Source of the DNA: Rodentibacter genomosp. 1
GTDB taxonomy: Bacteria; Pseudomonadota; Gammaproteobacteria; Enterobacterales; Pasteurellaceae
Direction: 5' to 3'
Length of the DNA: 64,000 nt
Assembly: GCF_001999285.1 (NCBI RefSeq)
Contig: NZ_MLHN01000011.1
Location: forward strand, 124,001 to 188,000
Each line of letters starts with the position of its first letter. The stretch's first letter is position 1. Of the stretch, positions 49,376-60,692 are shown piece after piece. The position numbers and the translations under genes were made by a program. The notes under the pieces were generated by a model, which was not told the DNA's origin, made no database searches, and saw nothing but the letters and a program-made list of their open reading frames with translations.

Positions 49376-50659
49376 ATGTGGCGTTTTTTTTATACCGGCA
49401 TAATGTATTTGAGTCTACCCTTGCTACTTTTCTTTATGTGGATAAGAAGTTTCAAAGCTCCTAACTATCGTAAAAGATTAGGCGAGCGATATGGGTTTTA
49501 TGGAAATTTGGCTCGCCCGAATGCAAACGGTGTGATTATTCACGCAGCATCTGTTGGAGAGGTGATCGCCGCGACACCTTTAGTTCGTCGTATTCAACAG
49601 CACTACCCCGATTTACCTATTATTTTCACTACAGTGACGCCAACAGGATCTGATCGCGTGAAAGATGCCTTTGGTGATACAGTGAATCACTACTATTTAC
49701 CCTATGATATTCCTTGGGCAATCAATCGTTTTATTGATTTTGTTCAACCCAAACTTTGTATTGTGATTGAAACAGAACTTTGGCCGAACTTAATTCAACA
49801 ACTATACCGACATAGTGTGCCGTTTATTGTTGCAAATGCCCGTTTATCCGCTCGTTCTGCAAAACGCTATGATAAGGTACGACGACACTTACAGGGAATG
49901 TGGTCGCAAATTAGCTTAGTTGCGCCCCAAGATAAAATCAGTGAGAAACGTTTTATCGATTTGGGTTATCCAAAAGAAAAAATTAATCTGACCGGTAATA
50001 TCAAGTATGATTTAACCGTCAGCCAGACCTTGCTTGAAAAAATTCAAATATTGAATGAGCAATGGGGGGGAGAGCGTCAAATCTGGATTGCAGCAAGTAC
50101 ACACGAGGGCGAAGAAGAAATGATTTTGCAAGCACATCGTCAGTTGCTGAGAAAATACCCTAACTTACTTTTACTCCTCGTCCCTCGCCATCCGGAGCGG
50201 TTTAATTCAGTCGCCATGTTAATTGAAAAAGAAAAATTTCAATTTATTCGCCGCTCCTCCGGTGAATTGCCCAATGCCAATACCCAAGTGATTTTGGGCG
50301 ATACCATGGGCGAAATGATGCTGATGTATGGTGTTTCTGATATTGCTTTTGTTGGGGGAAGTCTTGTCAAGCACGGGGGACATAACCCTCTTGAACCCTT
50401 GGCATTTAAGATCCCGGTTATTAGTGGGAAACATACCTTTAATTTCCCTGAAGTGTTTAGAACACTCGTAGAAGTGCAAGGCGTATTGGAAATTAATTCA
50501 ACTGTTGAGGCATTAGAGCGAGCCGTTGAGTCATTACTTGACTCAAAAAAGGTGTGTTTGCGTTTAGGTCATTCAGGTTATGAAGTATTAATGGAAAATC
50601 GGGGCGCATTATCGCGTTTATTTGATTTATTAAAGCCTTATTTGGAGCGTAAAGTATGA
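49376..50659 (+). CDS. waaA: 3-deoxy-D-manno-octulosonic acid transferase (Kdo transferase)
   Basis: The 427-residue protein has an N-terminal membrane anchor ([18 protein letters not shown]), the GT30 domain start [19 protein letters not shown], and the C-terminal [25 protein letters not shown] motif. It attaches Kdo to lipid IVA. In Haemophilus the enzyme adds a single Kdo that is then phosphorylated by KdkA, which is not encoded here. It overlaps coaD by 4 bp. lgtF is divergent. Confidence 0.95.
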   Translation: MWRFFYTGIMYLSLPLLLFFMWIRSFKAPNYRKRLGERYGFYGNLARPNANGVIIHAASVGEVIAATPLVRRIQQHYPDLPIIFTTVTPTGSDRVKDAFGDTVNHYYLPYDIPWAINRFIDFVQPKLCIVIETELWPNLIQQLYRHSVPFIVANARLSARSAKRYDKVRRHLQGMWSQISLVAPQDKISEKRFIDLGYPKEKINLTGNIKYDLTVSQTLLEKIQILNEQWGGERQIWIAASTHEGEEEMILQAHRQLLRKYPNLLLLLVPRHPERFNSVAMLIEKEKFQFIRRSSGELPNANTQVILGDTMGEMMLMYGVSDIAFVGGSLVKHGGHNPLEPLAFKIPVISGKHTFNFPEVFRTLVEVQGVLEINSTVEALERAVESLLDSKKVCLRLGHSGYEVLMENRGALSRLFDLLKPYLERKV

Positions 50660-51135
50660 CAACGGTGATTTACCCTGGCACTTTTGATCCTATCACAAAC
50701 GGGCACTTGGATATTATTGAGCGAAGTGCGGTCATTTTTCCCAAAGTTTTCGTGGCGGTGGCGAATAGCCCGAGTAAAAAGCCGTTATTTTCTTTGGATG
50801 AACGCATTGAACTTGCCCGACAATCCGTTGCACATTTAGCGAATGTTGAAGTCTTTGGTTTCTCCGATTTGTTGGCGAATGTCATTAAAGCCCGTAATGT
50901 TGCGGCGATTATCCGTGGTGTGCGAACGACAACCGATTTTGAATACGAACTCCAGCTCGCTTCCCTTAATCGACTACTTACAAACGGCGTTGAAAGTCTT
51001 TTCTTTCCACCGACTGAAAAATGGGCGTTTGTCTCATCCACTATCGTGCGTGAAATTTATTTACATGGTGGAGATGTGTCTGAACTTGTACCACCAGCTG
51101 TCTTCAATGCCTTGCAAGAACGATGCCAAAAATAG
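50656..51135 (+). CDS. coaD: Phosphopantetheine adenylyltransferase
   Basis: The 159-residue nucleotidyltransferase has the HxGH-type motif [15 protein letters not shown] and the C-terminal SSTIVRE signature. It makes dephospho-CoA, the penultimate step of coenzyme A synthesis. It overlaps waaA by 4 bp and the next small gene by 13 bp. An uptake signal lies near 50726. Confidence 0.97.
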   Translation: MTTVIYPGTFDPITNGHLDIIERSAVIFPKVFVAVANSPSKKPLFSLDERIELARQSVAHLANVEVFGFSDLLANVIKARNVAAIIRGVRTTTDFEYELQLASLNRLLTNGVESLFFPPTEKWAFVSSTIVREIYLHGGDVSELVPPAVFNALQERCQK

Positions 51136-51335
51136 CCTTCATTTTAACCGCACTTTTTGCCCTATCCGGTTGTGGTACCGTGGTGAAATTGGTTGATCCT
51201 TCAGAAGACTATACTGCCTATGCCGGTGTCGCCTATGATCTGGAAATGATGAAACAATGGGGCTTACCGATTTTGGATTTGCCTCTCTCCTTTTTACTCG
51301 ATACTGTTTTACTGCCCTACGCATGGGCTCAATAA
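51123..51335 (+). CDS. YceK/YidQ family lipoprotein
   Basis: The 70-residue product has a lipoprotein signal [18 protein letters not shown] with the lipobox LSGC at about residues 14-17. The body [34 protein letters not shown] is the pattern of the YceK/YidQ (DUF1375) group. These are small exported lipoproteins of unknown function; proximity to envelope genes is typical. The start lies inside the coaD end, which supports translation coupling. An uptake signal covers its signal-peptide codons (LTALF). Confidence 0.85.
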   Translation: MPKIAFILTALFALSGCGTVVKLVDPSEDYTAYAGVAYDLEMMKQWGLPILDLPLSFLLDTVLLPYAWAQ

Positions 51336-51340
51336 CAATG

Positions 51341-53353
51341 ATGAAACTGAATCCCCAACAACAACACGCAGTAGAATGTGTTACCGGTCCCTGCTTGGTG
51401 CTTGCCGGTGCAGGTTCCGGAAAAACTCGTGTGATTATTAATAAAATTGCGCACTTGATCGCAAAGTGCGGTTATTCTCCGAAACAAATTGCGGCGGTGA
51501 CCTTCACTAATAAAGCCGCACGAGAAATGAAAGAGCGGGTGGCGCATTCCATTGGAAAAGAGCGAACCAAAGGTTTGACAGTTTCCACCTTTCATACTCT
51601 TGGTTTTGACATCATCAAACGGGAATACAAGGTATTGGGTTTCAAAGCCAATATGACCTTGTTTGATGAATACGATCAATTTGCTTTGTTAAAAGAACTC
51701 ACCGCAGATGTGTTGAAAGAAGACAAAGATCTGCTGCGTGAATTAACTTCGGTGATTTCCAATTGGAAAAATGATTTAGTTTCACCAAAGCAAGCCTATG
51801 CTTTAGCACGGGATGCGAAATATCAAACCTTTGCCAAATGTTATGAACGTTATGCGACACAAATTCGTGCTTATAATGCGTTAGATTTTGACGATTTGAT
51901 TATGCTTCCCACTTTATTGTTCAAGCAAAATGAAGAAGTGCGGTCAAAATGGCAGGAAAAAATTCGTTATTTGTTGGTCGATGAATATCAAGACACTAAC
52001 ACCTGCCAATATGAGTTAATCAAATTGCTGGTGGGGAAACGAGACTGTTTTACCGTGGTGGGGGATGATGACCAGTCCATTTATTCCTGGCGTGGGGCAA
52101 AACCGGAGAATATGGTGCGTTTGCGTGATGATTTTCCTAATTTACAAGTGATTAAATTGGAACAAAATTACCGCTCCACTCAGCGTATTTTGCATTGTGC
52201 CAATATTTTGATTGATAACAATCAACACGTGTTCGACAAAAAATTGTTTTCTAACATCGGCGAGGGTGAAAAATTATTGGTGATTGAAGCGAAGAATGAA
52301 GAACACGAAGCTGAACGCATTGTTGCCGAATTGATCGCTCATCGTTTTAGTCGCAAGACAAAATATAAGGATTACGCGATTTTGTATCGAGGCAATCATC
52401 AATCCCGTTTGTTGGAAAAAGTGTTAATGCAAAACCGTATTCCCTATAAAATTTCCGGTGGCACTTCTTTTTTCTCTCGTGCGGAAATTAAAGATATGAT
52501 GGCGTATTTGCGTTTGGTCGTAAATCAAGATGACGATGCGGCATTTTTGCGTATCGTAAATACGCCAAAACGTGAGATCGGCACGACAACCTTACAAAAA
52601 CTGGGCGAGCTTGCACAGGAAAAACATATAAGCCTATTTGAGGCGATTTTTGAGTTTGAGCTTATTCAACGGGTGACACCGAAATCCTATAATGCCCTCC
52701 AAAAATTTGGACGCTGGATAGTCGAATTAAATGACGAAGTGCAACGTTCGGAACCGGAGCGTGCCGTTCGTGCCATGTTGTCTGCCATTCATTATGAAGA
52801 ATATTTGTACGAATATGCCACCACGCCAAAAGCCGCTGAAATGCAAAGTAAAAATGTCGCCACATTGTTTGATTGGGTGGCGGATATGCTGAAAGGCGAT
52901 GAAACCAATGAACCAATGAACCTTAATCAAGTAGTCACTCGTTTAACCTTGCGTGATATGTTGGAACGGGGTGAAGATGATGAGGAAAGCGATCAAGTCC
53001 AGTTGATGACGTTACATGCCTCGAAAGGACTAGAATTTCCTTACGTGTATTTGATCGGTATGGAAGAAGGCATTTTGCCACATCAAACCAGCATTGATGA
53101 AGATAATGTAGAAGAAGAACGCCGCTTGGCTTATGTGGGGATCACAAGGGCTCAGAAGGAACTAACTTTTTCCCTATGCCGAGAACGTCGTCAATATGGC
53201 GAGCTGAGTCGCCCGGAACCGAGCCGATTTTTAGCTGAATTACCGTATGATGATGTGCTTTGGGAACGAGATAAACCCAAACTGACGGCGGAACAAAAAC
53301 AACAGCAGACACAAAGTCAGCTAGATCGTTTACGTTCCATTTTGAATGGTTAA
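51341..53353 (+). CDS. rep: ATP-dependent DNA helicase Rep
   Basis: The 670-residue SF1 helicase has [78 protein letters not shown] and [10 protein letters not shown]. Length equals E. coli Rep (673). It is a 3'-to-5' helicase assisting replication forks. I use the ATG at 51341 (MKLNPQQQ), matching the E. coli start MRLNP; the preceding ATG at 51338 is possible. The next features are tRNA genes. Confidence 0.95.
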   Translation: MKLNPQQQHAVECVTGPCLVLAGAGSGKTRVIINKIAHLIAKCGYSPKQIAAVTFTNKAAREMKERVAHSIGKERTKGLTVSTFHTLGFDIIKREYKVLGFKANMTLFDEYDQFALLKELTADVLKEDKDLLRELTSVISNWKNDLVSPKQAYALARDAKYQTFAKCYERYATQIRAYNALDFDDLIMLPTLLFKQNEEVRSKWQEKIRYLLVDEYQDTNTCQYELIKLLVGKRDCFTVVGDDDQSIYSWRGAKPENMVRLRDDFPNLQVIKLEQNYRSTQRILHCANILIDNNQHVFDKKLFSNIGEGEKLLVIEAKNEEHEAERIVAELIAHRFSRKTKYKDYAILYRGNHQSRLLEKVLMQNRIPYKISGGTSFFSRAEIKDMMAYLRLVVNQDDDAAFLRIVNTPKREIGTTTLQKLGELAQEKHISLFEAIFEFELIQRVTPKSYNALQKFGRWIVELNDEVQRSEPERAVRAMLSAIHYEEYLYEYATTPKAAEMQSKNVATLFDWVADMLKGDETNEPMNLNQVVTRLTLRDMLERGEDDEESDQVQLMTLHASKGLEFPYVYLIGMEEGILPHQTSIDEDNVEEERRLAYVGITRAQKELTFSLCRERRQYGELSRPEPSRFLAELPYDDVLWERDKPKLTAEQKQQQTQSQLDRLRSILNG

Positions 53354-53451
53354 AAAGTGCGGTCGGAAAAACGAACGTTTTACTCAGCGCACTTTATTTA
53401 CACAATCTGAAGAGAAAATATTCAAACGCATTACCTTTTTCAAAAAAGGGT

Positions 53452-53479
53452 TTGACATATTTTCAAAAAAACGTATCAT
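53452..53479 (+). promoter_or_regulatory. Promoter of the tRNA-Ser/Arg/Arg cluster
   Basis: A perfect -35 TTGACA (53452-53457) and a -10 TATCAT (53474-53479) are 16 bp apart. A GC-rich discriminator ACCGCCCACAC follows, as in stringently controlled stable-RNA promoters. The first tRNA starts 20 bp downstream. Confidence 0.78.
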
Positions 53480-53499
53480 ACCGCCCACACACCGATTGT

Positions 53500-53592
53500 G
53501 GTGAGATGGCCGAGAGGCTGAAGGCGCTCCCCTGCTAAGGGAGTATGGGGTCAAAAACTCCATCGAGGGTTCGAATCCCTCTCTCACCGCCA
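53500..53592 (+). tRNA. serX: tRNA-Ser (GCT)
   Basis: The 93-base gene folds as a class II tRNA: acceptor GGTGAGA pairs with TCTCACC, the anticodon stem CTCCC/GGGAG holds the loop CTGCTAA with anticodon GCT, and a long variable arm precedes the TTCGAAT T-loop. The CCA end is encoded. It reads AGC and AGU codons. Confidence 0.97.
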
Positions 53593-53612
53593 TTTGTGGT
53601 TTTATTTATTCT

Positions 53613-53689
53613 GCACCCGTAGCTCAGCTGGATAGAGTACTCGGCTACGAACCGAGCGGTCAGAGGTTCGAATCCTCTCGGGTGCGCCA
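53613..53689 (+). tRNA. tRNA-Arg (ACG), copy 1
   Basis: The 77-base gene has acceptor GCACCCG/CGGGTGC, the anticodon stem CTCGG/CCGAG with loop CTACGAA (anticodon ACG, read as ICG after deamination) and encoded CCA. The T stem is AGAGG/CCTCT. It lies 20 bp after tRNA-Ser. Confidence 0.97.
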
Positions 53690-53744
53690 TTTTAGAACGG
53701 CTCTATCTTAATAAAATGGTTAACAGTAATTAAAACATCATTAC

Positions 53745-53821
53745 GCACCCGTAGCTCAGCTGGATAGAGTACTCGGCTACGAACCGAGCGGTCAAAGGTT
53801 CGAATCCTTTCGGGTGCGCCA
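53745..53821 (+). tRNA. tRNA-Arg (ACG), copy 2
   Basis: This copy is identical to the first except for two bases in the T arm: the stem is AAAGG/CCTTT instead of AGAGG/CCTCT, a compensated pair change. CCA is encoded. The 55-bp spacer between copies is unrelated to the gene. Confidence 0.97.
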
Positions 53822-53880
53822 TTTCCCTCTTATCTTTCGTTTCTAATAATTTCCACTAACTAATTTAATTAGATAGTATT

Positions 53881-54564
53881 TCATCTCCCATCACGATCAT
53901 CAATATTTTTCAATAAATAATTTCCATTGACGTCAGCAAGGCTACGGAATCCTACGTTTGTAATTTTGTAAGAATGCTGGGTTTTATAAATAAAATTATC
54001 GTGATGATGACCATGGAAGATATGTTTTACCCCCATTTTTTCTGCAAGCTCATTAATCACTTGAAATCCCATAGGGTGCGGTTTTGGTGCTTCATGACAA
54101 ATTAAAATATCAGCCTGTTTATTTTCAAGCATTTCAATATCGGAAGGAAAAATTGATGTACGATGACGTAGTGGCACACCACCACGCCAAATCTTTTCTT
54201 GTGAACTATATTGACAATAATGGATAGGATCAAAAAACATTGGACGATTTGGCGGCATCCAAATTTGACCACGGAATACCCCACCTAATCCGGCAATATA
54301 CACTCCTTGAATTTCCTCTACACGATTGTGTAAATTGCGATTTTTCCATTCCGAACCCCAAATAGCTTCAAACGCTGAGACAGTTTTGCTATCGTGATTG
54401 CCGTGAATAAACCAAATATCACAATATTTCGCGAGCTTATCCAATTCACAGGGCGAGGTCAGCTGCAAGTCACCCAAAATAATCAACGCAACATTGTCGT
54501 TTTCTTGTACAAAAGGATAAAGATGTTCATAACTTCCGTGCGGATCACCTGCAAATAGAATCAT
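53881..54564 (-). CDS. Calcineurin-like metallophosphoesterase
   Basis: The 227-residue protein has the metallophosphoesterase ladder: GDPHGSYEH at the start, GDLQL, GNHDSKT, an active-site CHEAP and GHHHDNF. The second motif has Q where D/E is usual. Such enzymes hydrolyse phosphomonoesters, diesters or nucleotides. It starts one base after the nadR stop on the same strand, suggesting a role linked to nucleotide or NAD metabolism, but no substrate can be named. Confidence 0.85.
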   Translation of the reverse strand: MILFAGDPHGSYEHLYPFVQENDNVALIILGDLQLTSPCELDKLAKYCDIWFIHGNHDSKTVSAFEAIWGSEWKNRNLHNRVEEIQGVYIAGLGGVFRGQIWMPPNRPMFFDPIHYCQYSSQEKIWRGGVPLRHRTSIFPSDIEMLENKQADILICHEAPKPHPMGFQVINELAEKMGVKHIFHGHHHDNFIYKTQHSYKITNVGFRSLADVNGNYLLKNIDDRDGR

Positions 54565-54565
54565 T

Positions 54566-55675
<1,110 letters not shown>

Positions 55676-55782
55676 TTACCTGACAATCACATAAGGATTA
55701 AGTGCACGTATTGTAGGCTAAATGCAAATATTTTTCACGTTCTGATTTTGCACCTGACGATTTTACGCTATACTTTATGCTC

Positions 55783-55943
55783 ATTCTCAGGGCAGGGTGA
55801 AATTCCCAACCGGCGGTAGAGCCCGCGAGCACTTAAAAAGTGCGGTCAATTTTTAACGAGAATTTGACGCATTAAACGCTTTTTAAGGTTAGCAGATTTG
55901 GTGTAATTCCAAAGCCGACAGTAAAGTCTGGATGAAAGAGAAT
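55783..55943 (+). promoter_or_regulatory. FMN riboswitch (RFN element) controlling ribB
   Basis: The conserved RFN segments are all present in order: TTCTCAGGGCAGGGTGAAAT, CCCAACCGGCGGTAGAGCC, CGCGAGC, GATTTGGTGTAATTCC, CCGACAGTAAAGTCTGGATG and AAGAGAAT. P1 is ATTCTC (55783-55788) with GAGAAT (55938-55943). Downstream GCCCTGA (about 55990-55996) can pair with TCAGGGC of the aptamer, an anti-aptamer platform. The variable helix (55832-55887) is enlarged and contains an uptake signal. Confidence 0.95.
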
Positions 55944-56034
55944 AAAGCGGATTGGAATCCCAAACCGTTCTTTTTATTTACATTTCTCAGCCCTGATTCT
56001 GGTTAATTTTAATCTAAGAAATAAGGAAATTACG

Positions 56035-56682
56035 ATGAATCAGTCTATTTTATCCCCATTCGGTACAACTGCCGAAGAACGTGTACTTAATGCTATCCAA
56101 GCGTTTAAAAACGGCAACGGTGTATTGGTATTAGATGATGAAAATCGCGAAAACGAAGGGGATTTAATCTTCCCGGCGGAAACCATCACCACCGAGCAAA
56201 TGGCGAAATTAATCCGTTACGGTAGCGGTATCGTGTGTTTGTGCATTACGGAAGAGCTTTGCCAACAACTTGATTTACCACCAATGGTGGAAAACAACAA
56301 TAGCGTAAACAAAACCGCTTTTACCGTGACTATTGAAGCCGCGAAAGGCGTATCCACAGGAGTATCTGCCGCTGATCGCGTTACCACAATTCAAGCCGCT
56401 GTTGCAGATAACGCCGTGCCGACCGATTTACATCGTCCCGGTCATATTTTCCCGCTTCGTGCGGTAAATGGCGGTGTACTTGCCCGCCGTGGTCATACAG
56501 AAGCCTCTGTCGATTTAGCCCGTCTTGCCGGTTTTAAACCAGCCGGTGTCATTTGCGAAATTACCAACGATGACGGCACCATGGCTCGCGCACCTGAAAT
56601 TGTTGAATTTGCACAAAAATTTGGTTACGTCGTGCTGACGATAGAGGATTTGGTCGAATATCGCTTGGCGCACCAAGTTTAA
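56035..56682 (+). CDS. ribB: 3,4-dihydroxy-2-butanone 4-phosphate synthase
   Basis: The 215-residue enzyme has the active-site [30 protein letters not shown] and [30 protein letters not shown]. It makes the four-carbon precursor of riboflavin. It is the stand-alone form, not fused to GTP cyclohydrolase II. The FMN riboswitch upstream gives feedback control. The 90-bp gap between riboswitch and ATG carries the expression platform and an AAGGAAATT ribosome site. A strong terminator follows. Confidence 0.97.
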   Translation: MNQSILSPFGTTAEERVLNAIQAFKNGNGVLVLDDENRENEGDLIFPAETITTEQMAKLIRYGSGIVCLCITEELCQQLDLPPMVENNNSVNKTAFTVTIEAAKGVSTGVSAADRVTTIQAAVADNAVPTDLHRPGHIFPLRAVNGGVLARRGHTEASVDLARLAGFKPAGVICEITNDDGTMARAPEIVEFAQKFGYVVLTIEDLVEYRLAHQV

Positions 56683-56695
56683 TTTGGGGGACAAA

Positions 56696-56740
56696 TAAAA
56701 GAGCGGTTAAAATTCACAGAGATTTTTAACCGCTCTTTTA
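56696..56740. terminator. Bidirectional terminator between ribB and xylR
   Basis: TAAAAGAGCGGTTAAAA (56696-56712) pairs perfectly with TTTTAACCGCTCTTTTA (56724-56740). T runs exist on both strands. As in the efp terminator, the stem core GAGCGGTTA is one base off an uptake signal. Confidence 0.92.
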
Positions 56741-56741
56741 T

Positions 56742-57917
56742 CTAACTATTTTTTCTAAATTCCCTTGGAGTCATGCCAAATTCTTTCTTAAATACGGAAT
56801 AAAAGTATTGAATGGAAGGATAGCCGCAAATCTCGGAAATTTCTTGAATGGAAATCTCCGTTTGTTGTAATAAATTTTTTGCGCGCGAGATTTTTTCTTC
56901 GTGAATAACCTGATGAATGGTTTTATTCATCGCATTTTTGAAACGTTGCTCAAGATTAGAGCGTGATGTTTCAAGATGATCCAATACTTGTTCCACTTTT
57001 ATGCCTTGGCACGCACGGTGGCGAATATAATGCATCGCTTGCATTACGAGGGGATCATGTAGCGAGCGATAATCGGTGGAGTTTCTCGAATGTATAGTGA
57101 TAGGTGGAATTAAAATCGGCGTATGGGAGACTTTTTGCCCATTTAGCTGACGATGTAGCAATTTGGCGGCTTGGTAGCCAATTTCTCGAGTGCCTTGTTC
57201 GACAGATGAAAGGGAGACTCGAGATAGATACTGAATCAATTCCTCATTATCAATACCCACTACGCAAAGTTCTTCCGGGACGGCGATTTTGCTGTATTCA
57301 CAGGCTTGCAATAGATGTCTAGCTCGTGCATCGGTGACGGCAACGATGCCTGTATGAGGTGGCAAAGTTTTTAACCAATTGATGAGTTTTGCTTGTTCAG
57401 TTAGCCAATTTTGTGCGTCAATTTGTCCGCATTCATAGAGGTAGAGCGGATAATGATTTTTTTCCATTAATTCAATAAATGAATTCTTTCGTTCCTTTGA
57501 CCAATGCTTTTCGGTTTCTACTTGTATTCCGTAAAAAGCGAATTGAGACAGCCCTTTTTGTTGAAGGTGTGAAAGGGCAAGTTCAACAAGGGCGAAATTA
57601 TCGGTTGCAACATAAGGAAAGTGCGGATAAAGATGAGGCTGTTTATAAGAGCCGCCAACGGCAATCGTCGGAATTTGGGTATGTTCAAGTAACTCCGCCG
57701 TTTTAGGATCATCAAAATCGGCAATAATGCCGTCAATAGATAAATGATTTATGCTGTCGGCATGGTAAGTAAATTCATCTTCTACAAAAATATCCCACGT
57801 ACATTGTGAAGCCTGAATATATTGCCCAATGCCCTCCACCACTTGCCTATCATAGACTTTATTGGCATTAAATAAGAGTGCGATTTTGTAGTATTGCTCC
57901 GCCATTGTTTTGTCCAT
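56742..57917 (-). CDS. xylR: Xylose operon activator XylR
   Basis: The 391-residue regulator has an N-terminal LacI/ribose-binding-type sensor domain (IDGIIADFDDP, VAVTDARARHLL, VVGIDNEELI) and a C-terminal AraC-type double helix-turn-helix (ISIQEISEICGYPSIQYFYSVFKKEFGMTPREFRKNS). It is the E. coli XylR architecture (392). It activates xylAB and xylFGH with xylose and CRP. It follows xylH on the same strand but beyond a terminator. The start could be the ATG at 57917 or at 57905. Confidence 0.95.
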   Translation of the reverse strand: MDKTMAEQYYKIALLFNANKVYDRQVVEGIGQYIQASQCTWDIFVEDEFTYHADSINHLSIDGIIADFDDPKTAELLEHTQIPTIAVGGSYKQPHLYPHFPYVATDNFALVELALSHLQQKGLSQFAFYGIQVETEKHWSKERKNSFIELMEKNHYPLYLYECGQIDAQNWLTEQAKLINWLKTLPPHTGIVAVTDARARHLLQACEYSKIAVPEELCVVGIDNEELIQYLSRVSLSSVEQGTREIGYQAAKLLHRQLNGQKVSHTPILIPPITIHSRNSTDYRSLHDPLVMQAMHYIRHRACQGIKVEQVLDHLETSRSNLEQRFKNAMNKTIHQVIHEEKISRAKNLLQQTEISIQEISEICGYPSIQYFYSVFKKEFGMTPREFRKNS

Positions 57918-57971
57918 TAATTGGGTTATAAGAAATATAGCGGAAAATGGATTTTTATAAAAGTGTGGATA

Positions 57972-57998
57972 GAAAAATCGCCATTTTTCAATGGCGAT
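57972..57998 (-). terminator. Terminator of xylF-xylG-xylH
   Basis: ATCGCCATT (57977-57985) pairs with AATGGCGAT (57990-57998) around a 4-base loop. Read on the minus strand a TTTTTCT run follows. It ends the transporter operon before xylR. Confidence 0.85.
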
Positions 57999-58004
57999 AA
58001 TATG

Positions 58005-59132
58005 TTACATTTTTTTCTTGCTACTGGTATCAATCCATACGGCAAGTAATAAAATTGCACCCTTGACGATATATTGCCAGAATGTCGGGACATCAAGCAT
58101 ACTCATGCCGTTATCTAATAATGCAATAATCAATGCACCAATGACCACACCGAAAACACTCCCGACACCGCCTGCCAAACTTGCGCCCCCAATGACACAA
58201 GCAGCAATGGCGTCTAATTCAGCATTTTGTCCGGCAGAAGGTGAGCCAGCACCTAAACGGGCACTTAAAATTAATCCGGCAATGGCGACTAATACCCCAT
58301 TCATAGCAAAGATGATGAGCTTAGTTTTTTCTACGTTAATACCGGATAATTTGGCTGCATCAATATTTCCCCCAATGGCGTAAACATGGCGACCGAAAGC
58401 GGTTTTACGGGAAAGAAATAACCCAAATATAGCGAGGATGGCAAGCACTAATACGGGAAACGGAATGCCGCGATAATCGTTTAATAAATAAATGGCACCT
58501 AATACAATGATGGCAAACAAGGCATATTTTGAAAAATCTTTTGATAATGGAGGAACGTTAAGTTGAAGCTGCTGGCGGCTTTTGCGTTGGTAATTCCCCC
58601 AGAGAACAAAACCAATGACCGCTATTCCACCAAGTATAAATCCAGTTATATCGGAAAGGTAACCTTGTCCAATGACCGTCATTGAACCGCTAATCGGAGA
58701 TACGGTCGTGCCATTGGTGAGACCGATTAAGATTCCGCGGAACGCGAGATAACCGGCTAGTGTGACGATAAATGAAGGGACTTTACGATAGGCGACCCAC
58801 CAACCGTTCCAAATACCGAAGAGTAAACCTAAAGCAAGGGTTGCGATGATTGTGATCGGTAATGGCAATCCCCACCACACATCTGCAATGGCGGCAAATC
58901 CCCCTAATAGCCCCATTAGGGAGCCAACGGATAAATCAATTTCGGCAGAGATAATGACAAATACCATGCCAATGGCAAGAATACCCGTGATTGATGTTTG
59001 ACGCAGTAGATTAGAAATATTTCGTGCACTTAAATAAGCACCGTCCGTTGTAATAGTGAAAAATACCATAATCACCGCTATGGCAATTAACATAATATAA
59101 ACTTGTAAGTTTACGGATTTTAACTTAAACAT
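58005..59132 (-). CDS. xylH: D-xylose ABC transporter permease XylH
   Basis: The 375-residue protein has about ten membrane segments and the BPD_transp_2 features [43 protein letters not shown] and [28 protein letters not shown]. It forms the channel of the xylose importer with XylG and XylF. It starts 3 bp after the xylG stop. Length agrees with E. coli XylH (393). Confidence 0.96.
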   Translation of the reverse strand: MFKLKSVNLQVYIMLIAIAVIMVFFTITTDGAYLSARNISNLLRQTSITGILAIGMVFVIISAEIDLSVGSLMGLLGGFAAIADVWWGLPLPITIIATLALGLLFGIWNGWWVAYRKVPSFIVTLAGYLAFRGILIGLTNGTTVSPISGSMTVIGQGYLSDITGFILGGIAVIGFVLWGNYQRKSRQQLQLNVPPLSKDFSKYALFAIIVLGAIYLLNDYRGIPFPVLVLAILAIFGLFLSRKTAFGRHVYAIGGNIDAAKLSGINVEKTKLIIFAMNGVLVAIAGLILSARLGAGSPSAGQNAELDAIAACVIGGASLAGGVGSVFGVVIGALIIALLDNGMSMLDVPTFWQYIVKGAILLLAVWIDTSSKKKM

Positions 59133-59135
59133 TGA

Positions 59136-60647
59136 TTACTCCTTAAGCGCGTTTTCCATTACTTGTTCTTGCGTGAGTCCGTTATTGACCAGACTGGCTT
59201 TGAGTTTACCTTGGTGCATTACGAGAACTCGGTCACTAATGCCCAACACTTCAGGCAATTCGGAGGAAATAACAATAATAGCCATCCCTTCTTTAGCTAA
59301 TTGGTTGATTAATTTATAAATTTCATATTTTGCACCAACATCAATTCCTCGTGTCGGCTCGTCTAAAATAAGAATTTTAGGATTGAGTAATAAGCATTTT
59401 GCCAGAATGGCTTTTTGTTGGTTTCCACCGCTTAACCGTCCGATAGGAAGTTCTGGAGAAGAGGTTTTCACTTTCAATTGTTCAATCGCAGAGTCAATAA
59501 CCTTTTCCTCTTTTGCATCATTGACGACGATTTTGCCAAAACAATATTCTTTTAACGATGAAAGTGTAATGTTTTTGCCAACGCCCATAATAGAGACGAT
59601 ACCGTGTTTTTTCCGATCTTCCGGAACCATCATCATTTTATGTGCAATAGCTTGTGCACAATTTTTGATCTGTACTTGTTTCTGATGAATAAAAATCTTT
59701 CCTTCATATTTACCTTGATAAGAGCCGAATAAGCATTGCACCATCTCCGAGCGACCGGAACCTACAAGCCCGGCAATACCAAGAATTTCCCCGGAATGAA
59801 GGTTAAAACTCACATTGTTCACACGTTTAATATGTGTATTGATAGGGTGCCAAGCAGAAAGATTTTCAACACGTAAAATTTCGTCTTTAATCTCGTGAGG
59901 TTCATGAGGGTAGAGGGAAGTGATTTCCCTTCCCACCATCATGGTGATAATGTCATCTTCACTCATTGTATCGGCATTTTTTGTTCCGATATGTTCGCCA
60001 TCTCTAATGACACAGATTTTGTCAGAAATTTCTTTTACTTCATTTAACTTATGGGAAATATAGATACAGGCAATATTATGTGCTTTTAAATCTTTAACGA
60101 GTGTTAATAGAATGGCGGTTTCTTTTTCGGTTAATGAGGCGGTAGGTTCATCAAGAATTAATAATCTCACTTGTTTGTTTAGTGCTTTTGCAATTTCAAC
60201 CAATTGCTGTTGACCAAGCCCTAATTCCCCTACACGCGTATTAGGATCAATATCTAATTGAACTTGTTGCAGTAATGTTTTACAGCGTAGATACATTTCA
60301 TTATCTGCGGTGATACATTTATGTGTCACTTCGTTACCCAAGAAGATATTTTCTAATACTGACATATTCTTAACCAGAGTGAGTTCCTGATGGATAATGG
60401 AAATGCCTTTTTCCTCAGTCTCCTTAATATTTTTGGCTTTTAATTCACTTTCTGAAAAATAAATATTGCCACTGTAATCGCCATAAGGATAAATACCGCA
60501 AAGCACTTTCATTAGTGTGGATTTCCCTGAACCATTTTCACCACATAAGGACAGGATTTCCCCAGCTTCAAGCTCAATGGAAATATCGCGAAGTGCGGTC
60601 ACATCACCAAATTTTTTTGTGATGTTTCTCATTTCTAACAATGCCAT
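59136..60647 (-). CDS. xylG: D-xylose ABC transporter ATP-binding protein XylG
   Basis: The 503-residue protein has two ATPase domains. The first has [25 protein letters not shown] and [11 protein letters not shown]; the second has a degenerate Walker [13 protein letters not shown], with [15 protein letters not shown] and [16 protein letters not shown]. This asymmetry is normal in sugar CUT2 transporters. Length agrees with E. coli (513). It lies 45 bp after xylF. An uptake signal near 60592 falls in the N-terminal coding part (VTALRD). Confidence 0.96.
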   Translation of the reverse strand: MALLEMRNITKKFGDVTALRDISIELEAGEILSLCGENGSGKSTLMKVLCGIYPYGDYSGNIYFSESELKAKNIKETEEKGISIIHQELTLVKNMSVLENIFLGNEVTHKCITADNEMYLRCKTLLQQVQLDIDPNTRVGELGLGQQQLVEIAKALNKQVRLLILDEPTASLTEKETAILLTLVKDLKAHNIACIYISHKLNEVKEISDKICVIRDGEHIGTKNADTMSEDDIITMMVGREITSLYPHEPHEIKDEILRVENLSAWHPINTHIKRVNNVSFNLHSGEILGIAGLVGSGRSEMVQCLFGSYQGKYEGKIFIHQKQVQIKNCAQAIAHKMMMVPEDRKKHGIVSIMGVGKNITLSSLKEYCFGKIVVNDAKEEKVIDSAIEQLKVKTSSPELPIGRLSGGNQQKAILAKCLLLNPKILILDEPTRGIDVGAKYEIYKLINQLAKEGMAIIVISSELPEVLGISDRVLVMHQGKLKASLVNNGLTQEQVMENALKE

Positions 60648-60692
60648 AGCTATACTCCCTAAAGAATAGGGGAAGAGACTTCCCCTTTAAGC

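Noticed and set aside
53434-53449. CCTTTTT-CA-AAAAAGG palindrome as the rep terminator
   Set aside because: The loop is too small and the AT-rich stem weak; it lies directly before the tRNA promoter and may be chance.
53500-53821. tRNA cluster as an integration site of a mobile island
   Set aside because: No integrase, partial tRNA duplicate or foreign gene lies on either side; the second tRNA-Arg is full length.
59136-60647. XylG second Walker A (GLVGSGRSE) as a loss-of-function change
   Set aside because: This form is standard in the second ATPase domain of CUT2 sugar transporters.
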